Position numbers and translations under genes: made by a program | NCBI RefSeq assembly: GCF_000715075.1 | Contig: NC_134095.1 | Coordinates: 8,108,722 to 8,172,721, forward strand | Direction of reading: 5' to 3' | Length of the DNA: 64,000 nucleotides | DNA from: Nicotiana tabacum | Taxonomy: Eukaryota > Streptophyta > Magnoliopsida > Solanales > Solanaceae | Notes under the pieces: model-generated | Database searches by the model: none | Seen by the model: the letters and a program-made list of their open reading frames with translations, nothing else | Told to the model about the DNA's origin: nothing | Part shown: piece after piece, positions 58,102 to 64,000 of the stretch | Numbering within the stretch: the stretch's first letter is position 1 | Layout of the letters: each line of letters begins with the position of its first letter

Positions 58102-59039
58102 GATTTGATGCCACGAAATGGCTTGATATTGCGCTTGGGCTGTAGGAGCCCCTTCGGAGTCTGTACACACCCCTAGTGAGCGCCGTCGACGATAAATAAA
58201 TATGGGTGGCTCGGGCTGCACGCCACAGTGGGTACCAGAGGGTACCGTCATATGCATTGCATTGCACTCATGTATTTATTCCTTATTTGCATTATCTGCC
58301 ATAATAATTATGTTCTCTTATTTCATTGACTGGTTGCTTCATACTGTTCTGAGCCTGAGGGGCTGATACTGTTCTGAGATACTGAGCCCGAGGGGCAGAT
58401 TTCTAATTATTATTTTGATACTGAGCCCGAGGGGCAGATTTCTACTTGTCATTTTACGGCCAAATTACCTGTTTTACTTGTTTAAAAGAAATTTCACATG
58501 ATATTTCACTGAATTGTTATTTTAAATGATTTCACTGCTTTCGTATAGATTATTGTGTTCCTTATCGTGTTTTCTTACCTTCAGTCATTATTTATATTTA
58601 TTCTTTACTGGGTCGGAGTACTCACATTACTCCTTGCACTATGTGTGCAGGTACAGGTATTCCTGAGGCATATAGCGAGTTTTCTGCTGTTCAGTTTTCA
58701 TCGGAGTTATCGAGGTAGCTACATCGCGTTCGTAGACTCGTTTTCTCCCTTATCTTCTGTTATTTATGATATCTTCAGACTTTGTTCCTAATTCCATACT
58801 TTGTAGAATTTTAGTAAACTCTGTAGTAGCTCATGACTTGTGATAACCCGGTTAGGGCTGAATTGGGTTGGATTTCCATATTTTATCTATACTTTCTGCT
58901 ATTGGATATTATTAAACCATGTTTATACTATAATTTTGTTAATTAATTGTCTTAAAAGGATGAATTGGGCTGAATGGCTGGCCTTGTCTTCATGAGAGGC
59001 GCCATCACAACCAGGTTGGGGATATGGGTCGTGACATGT

Positions 59040-59052
59040 TGGTATCAGAGCC
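59040..59052 (+). other. Element 6 primer binding site, tRNA-iMet
   Basis: TGGTATCAGAGCC, an exact match to the initiator-tRNA complement over 12 bases, three bases after the LTR. Confidence 0.92.
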
Positions 59053-62000
59053 TAGGTTACTAGGTCTCGCGAGTCATGAGCAGGTTTAGTAGAGTCTCAC
59101 GGATCAGTACGGAGACGTCTGTATTTATCCTCGAGAGGCTGTAGAACTTTTAGAAAAAACTTCACATTCTTGAATTCTTATCGTGTGTCCTTGATTCATC
59201 TTGAAAAGAAACTTTTGAAATTCCCTCCACGCGTTCGTATGCGCGCATGAGCGCTCAGTATCAGATGTGCCTCGATGGCTTGTGATTCCCCGATCGAGGG
59301 GCGAGGTGTTATCTGTATGAGTTTATGGTGGGTCAGTTTGGAGGACTTGAGGTTGGATCTTTGCCTATGGCTGGAGCGCCGAGGTGCTGATTGTGTGAAC
59401 AAGTGTTTTTGAACTTATTTGTTCGGTAGTGTCCCTGTTAGTGGAAATGATGGTTGTGGCTATGTGATGAGTATGTTAGTACTGCGAGGCATATCTATAT
59501 GATTTGGAAGCGACGAGAAGGGTCTGCTGAATGATGGAAGAACTATTAGATGCTTGAAGTCCATCGTGATTCAAGTTATAGACCGAGTTATGGGCGTGTG
59601 AAGAATCTTTTCATGTCTCCTAGTTGGGAGTGAAGTAAATTTCATGTTGCGGTATGAGTACAGACTTAGGAAGATCAAGTGACTACGTAATGCTTATGGC
59701 GGTGGAAGGTATGCATAAATGTTAGTTGGAGGCAAAGCAGGTGGGTCATTTCCTGCGGGGTGTTCTAAAGTTGTGTTATCCTTATGTTATCTATTAGAAG
59801 ACCTCAATTGCAAGTGAATAAAATGTGTTGAAATCTAAATTGGATCTCCTAGAGAGTGGGCTTAACTGATATGTGAGTGAATGCGAGATTTGCAGAAGAG
59901 TTAAAAATTCTAAATGATTTGTGTTTCCACAAGCTTATGAAGGATCGAGTTTAATCTCACTATGGTATTGAGGCAACAATGGAGTATATGCGCTATGAGT
60001 ATAGTATGTTGTGATCTATGGCTTCGAGCCAAGTTGGGGAGCTTGCTATTGGTTAGCGGATTGTGCGGTTATGTACTATGTTAGTTTCGATTTGATGCAT
60101 GCTGGTGAATCAGCTCTGGTTGTTGAAATTGGGCCGAGAATGGCGCGAGTGAAGGAAATTTTTTGACAAGATGTCATGAGCTCGGATGAGCAGGAGATAA
60201 GTTTCGATGTTTACGGTAAGTTGGTATTGTCTTCAGTGCCACCTAAGATTGGTATTTTGTAAAAAGGGTTTTGCGTCCTGGTTAATAATTCTTGATCGCT
60301 CTTTAGCGTTAGTGCGACCGATGGTTTGGATGTACGCTCCAGATATTGTTGTGGTAGGTTATGGGAGTGTGTCCCACGGGAAGATTATATAAGTGTGGCA
60401 TGTGATCACTTGATTGATTAAAGAAGTAAACCAAGTATGAAGTTTGCAACAGTGTGATGTTGAGTATAGTTTTCTATATGCTATTTTGTATGCCTTGCTT
60501 CCTATTTTCTAAAGAAAGTCCGTATTAGTGTGTGGGATTGGTAATTCCTTCCAGAGTTCGTTTTCTTTTTTTTGTATCGCGTTCGAATTGGTAGCCTATT
60601 GGCATATTGGGGCACCATATGTGGCTTTTGATTATGTCTGGGGTGGCTTATTGCCTGAACAGTTCGTAATGGGTGAGACAAGATCATTGAATTCGAGATC
60701 AGTGCAATCTAAGTATATGAAGTAAATTAAGGGGTTAAGACCATTGTTTGGTTCAGAATGAGGTGATAGTTCTTGCCAGAAGTATAGACCCAATGAATTG
60801 TTGATTCGGTGGTGTTATGAATTTATACAGATCTCATCTGTCATATCGGTATTGTAAGAATTTGAACAACACCTATGTCATGCAGAGTATGGGATGTGTA
60901 ATGATTTTCTTCTAGATGGGATCAATGGAAGTTCTTGACTAGTTGAGTACGTAAACGTTCATGGTTCGAAAAGGAGGTGAAGTCCTCATATTACCTTAGG
61001 ATGGTATGGTATATGCGATATGTTGTGAAGGATTGAGATTTACGTGTGTAAGGTTACAGTTCAGTTCTGAATGGAAGTTCATAACATTCTTAGGTGGTAC
61101 GGGCAACTTTAGGTGATTAGAGAAATGAGCTTCAGATGATTAGGGTGAATGATCTTCAGATGATTAAGGAAATGGTATTGCTAATTGGAAGTGATTTGAT
61201 GAGAGTATATGTCTCAGAAAAAGGTAATGTGATTAAACTGATGATATTTCGGTAGTATTGCGACATGTTCTTGGTGGGTCCACTGGTGGTATTCGGGTTT
61301 GCTTGGTAGCACATGAAAATTTTGAGTATCTGTCGTGGAATGATTGGGTATCAAAGGTATGCATGTATTCGCACGGTGGAAACTGGAATCAGGTATGATA
61401 ATTTGTGTGCCATATGGAGTTGAAGTCTGGGAGTTCTCATGTATAGGCTAGGTTGTGGTGGTGGATCGTGTGTATTCGGCACCGTCTAGCGGCAATCGGG
61501 ATTTGGAGGCTTGAGTGGATCTTTGTTTGCTGGTATGATAGATTTTGGATGTGATGTCGGAATTCAGACTGGTTGTCTTAGTGTTGAGTGATTCTGAACT
61601 ATCGCGCTACAGGCAATACCGAAAATGCCACGGGTTGAGTGATGAAGTGCATTGGATTATGTTCTAGCAGAGTGGTTTATATTTCAAAGGACCAGCGGAC
61701 GGTTGGGAAGGATTGCTTTCTTAATTGGGCATTCGTGATGGATGTCAGTGCAAAGGTTGCTATCATTAATTCAGTTTCGGTGTTGGGGGACTTTTCAAAT
61801 GAGTTTCATATGGCTAGGCATGTCGCCGGGCGAGGTTGTTGATTTCGGTATTAATTTGGTGTCGGGTACCGGATCGTCTGGCTCCGATAGGAGTTGTAGT
61901 AGTGGAAGTCGAGCAGGATGAGTTATTGGGTGTTGCTCGGTGAATAACGTACCGGTTATGTTCTATCAGGTCTGCATGGTGTGTGTTATTTGTTTCACCA

Positions 62001-62945
62001 TGGGTGTAATGATTTTCTTTGGCTCCAGACATCAATTGAGCATGGTTGTCGATTTCAAGCATAGTGACTTGAGGTGTTTCCTGTGGAGTAGTATTTGGAT
62101 AGGAACGCGCATTGCAGCAAAGCTGTGTGGAAACATGACATTACGGGTCAAATTTGTGTGTCCTATTTCTATGATGTGAGACAGGGGCTCAGCCTTGTGT
62201 TGTGGCAGTACTGGTGAGTTTGAGGTACAACTCTCTCAGTTGAGTCATTTTCATGAATTGAGTATGTTCGAACCGTTTCTTATAGGTGCACGTATTATGC
62301 AAGTTGTGGCTTAGGCATTATTGATGTGTCATGTCACCAAAGTAGTGTGTTTGGTCAGAAGAGATCGTTGAAATCATTAATGAATGCAAACAGATTCGAT
62401 TTCAGTATGTGTGATGGGTAAATATTGAGGTTCGGTTCATAATTTGCTATGGTAATTACCAGCAGAGAAATGGCTTCATGAATGGTTGACATAGGAAATG
62501 GTTATTATTTATTGCGTGTTTCCTTTATCATTGCCAGTATGTGAAAGTGTTGGAATGAGGCTTTAGTTGTTAAGAGGTTTCCTATCGATATTCGATTATT
62601 ATGTGTAGCTACTGTGAATAGAAATTATTGTTTCGAGTGTTTGAGTTATGTGGTATATCAGATAATTGCACCTGATGTTGCAGTTATGGGCTATTACAGC
62701 TGGTTCGGGCTTATTCTGAGTATGGATGTGAAGTTCTAATCTTGTGTATGATTTCGGAAGGTGCAGTGTGGTTCTATGGTTTGTGGACTAGATGAATTGT
62801 GAAATTTCAGCTATGTTGTGTTATCGGACCTATGCGAGATAGGGTAGTGTGAGATCACCCACGGGTATATTCTTGGTAAGGTCATTCAGCTATTGGTTGG
62901 CTTCTAGGAAAACTCTGGGTACGCTCGAGGACGAGCGTTTGTTTA
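59053..62945 (+). other. Element 6 interior, non-coding
   Basis: A leader resembling element 3's (TTAGTAGAGTCTC, GATCAGTACGGAGACGTCTG) and then about 3.7 kb without a recognisable protein. The end has CTCGAGGACGAGCG, the conserved motif before the polypurine tract. Confidence 0.65.
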
Positions 62946-62957
62946 AGTTGGGGAGGA
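62946..62957 (+). other. Element 6 polypurine tract
   Basis: AGTTGGGGAGGA directly before the right LTR (TGTGACGACC). Confidence 0.85.
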
Positions 62958-64000
62958 TGTGACGACCTGACCCGTCGTCTCGTGAGTTACCGCCCCATTT
63001 TCCCCATTTCCTATTTCTTTATGCTTCATTATCAGTGTTGGGTGTGAACGAGTTGATTTGGATTGGTTTTAGTAGGAAATGAGACACTTAGTCTCTTTAA
63101 GGAAGGTTTGTTTTGGAAAAGTCAACCGGACGTTGATATCTGTTAGAGGGCTCGGATTTGAATCTTGATGATTCGGTTAACTTCGGGGGATGATTTGTGA
63201 CTTAGGAGTGTGACCGGAAGTAATTTTGGAGGTCCGGTGTAGAATTAGGCTTGAATTGGCGAAGTTAGTATTTTGGCGAATTCCGGTTGATAGGTGAGAT
63301 TTTGATCCGAGAGTCAGAATGGAATTCCGAGAGTTGTTGTAGCTTCGTTAGATGATTTGGGATATGTGTGAAAAATTTCAGGTCATTCGGATGTGGTTTG
63401 GTCGGGTTTTTGATCGAAAGTGTATTTCGGAAGTTTTTAGAAAATTAGGCTTGAATTCGATGAGTTTTGGGTAATTTGATGTTGTTTGAGGTGTTTTGAT
63501 GATTGGAAGAGGTTTGAATAATGTTATGAATTATGTTGACATGTTTGGTCGGGGTCCCATGAGGCTCGGATAAGTTTTGGAAGAGTTTTTGGAAGATTTT
63601 TGCCGTTTGAGCATAAGCATGTAATGATCCAAAGGTCCATTTTTAGTTCTAGAGATCGAAATTATATTTCGAGATTTCCAGAATTTAAATAATGAATTAT
63701 AGGAGTGATTTGGAAAGTTTGGTCTAATTTCATCAAGTCGCAATTGGGTTTTTGACGCGAAACATGAGTTAATTGTTTAATGAGCGAAATGGATATCGCA
63801 CTAAGCAAACAAGCTCCGAATTGAGTTACGAGTTAAGGACTATGTTCGTATCATTATTTGTGACTCATAGGAACAAGAATCATCGAATTCCGAGTTCGTA
63901 TGATAGAGTTAGAGCCATTTTAGTGAAAAGAAAAGTGCTGCAATTTCTTTGGCTGCTGCTGTATTTTTTTAGCAGTGTGATCTGTAACCCCCGCGTGTGA
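62958..64000 (+). repeat. Element 6, 3' LTR, truncated by window end
   Basis: Collinear with 55832-56880, with few differences; it stops as the GTGAACAGT-type array would begin. Confidence 0.88.

Larger units (their letters stand above)
55832..59036 (+). repeat. Element 6, 5' LTR (3205 bp)
   Basis: TGTGACGACCCGACC to GGGTCGTGACA. In order: U3-like start; GTGAACAGTAACC array (56862-56943); TTTATAAAAC TATA-like box (56965-56974); donor-like GAGGTAAGT (GT at 57074) and GAGGTGAGT (GT at 57473); 33-bp repeats (57937-58101); GCCCGAGGGGC repeats (58350-58440); LTR end. Confidence 0.88.
55832..64000 (+). mobile_element. Element 6: non-coding (LARD-like) Ty3-type retrotransposon, right end off window
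   Basis: Left LTR 55832-59036, primer site at 59040, interior to 62957, right LTR from 62958 to the window end. The first kilobase of the two LTRs is about 97% alike by eye. The 3.9 kb interior has no ORF above about 80 codons and no recognisable domain, although the leader and the pre-polypurine motif resemble Tekay-type elements. The right target duplication is outside the window. Confidence 0.85.

Noticed and set aside
57914..58267. 117-codon minus-strand ORF with an 11-residue peptide repeat
   Set aside because: Results from the 33-bp tandem repeat (11 codons); no gene context.
1..64000. Host genes, defence systems, CRISPR arrays or organellar inserts
   Set aside because: No intact non-transposon ORF, no spacer-repeat pattern and no recognisable plastid or mitochondrial gene; every long stretch fits an LTR element, a MITE or AT-rich spacer.

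Overview
This is plant nuclear DNA made almost entirely of nested LTR retrotransposons. I found no intact cellular gene, no tRNA or rRNA gene and no CRISPR array. The LTR types point to Solanaceae and most probably Nicotiana, though no single-copy gene is present to confirm it. These types are Tekay/Del-like Ty3 LTRs ending GGGTCGTGACA, a Tat/Ogre-like element with a tRNA-Arg primer site, a Sirevirus-like copia element, and a Stowaway MITE of the type common in Solanaceae. Almost every long ORF is either a broken retrotransposon gene or a chance ORF in repeats.

Layout. 1-4357 (minus): 5' half of a copia (Sirevirus-like) element, running off the left edge. 4358-38867 (minus): element 2, a non-coding Ty3-type element with tRNA-iMet primer site, cut by three later insertions. 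These are the copia element, a 17.3 kb non-autonomous Tat/Ogre-like element (6176-23492, TSD TAACA) and a decayed Tekay chromovirus, element 1 (24689-33123, TSD TCAAC). 38868-39385 plus 49297-50693 (minus): one older LTR (element 4), split by element 3, a decayed Tekay chromovirus on the plus strand (39386-49291, TSD CAAAT). 50694-51271: short AT-rich interval with a Stowaway-like MITE. 51272-55831 (plus): three related LTRs (A, B, C), each cut by the next. 55832-end (plus): element 6, a non-coding Ty3-type element with a 3.2 kb LTR, running off the right edge.

How the parts relate. Elements 1 and 3 carry broken gag-protease-RT-RNase H-integrase-chromodomain regions. Elements 2 and 6 and the Tat element keep LTRs, primer sites and polypurine tracts but no recognisable proteins, so they would depend on relatives. 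Element 1 carries about 420 bp of element-2-type non-coding sequence inside its pol, which suggests the two families were once co-packaged.

Most interesting signals. The Tat element carries two families of repeated hairpins whose stems change in a compensatory way. It also has repeats complementary to half of its own primer binding site and a second copy of the other half in U5. Five related LTRs share two splice-donor-like sites about 400 bp apart, and four of them have a different GC-rich micro-repeat array before an AT-rich TATA-like motif. All of this was read by eye, so identities are estimates and no database or folding program was run.
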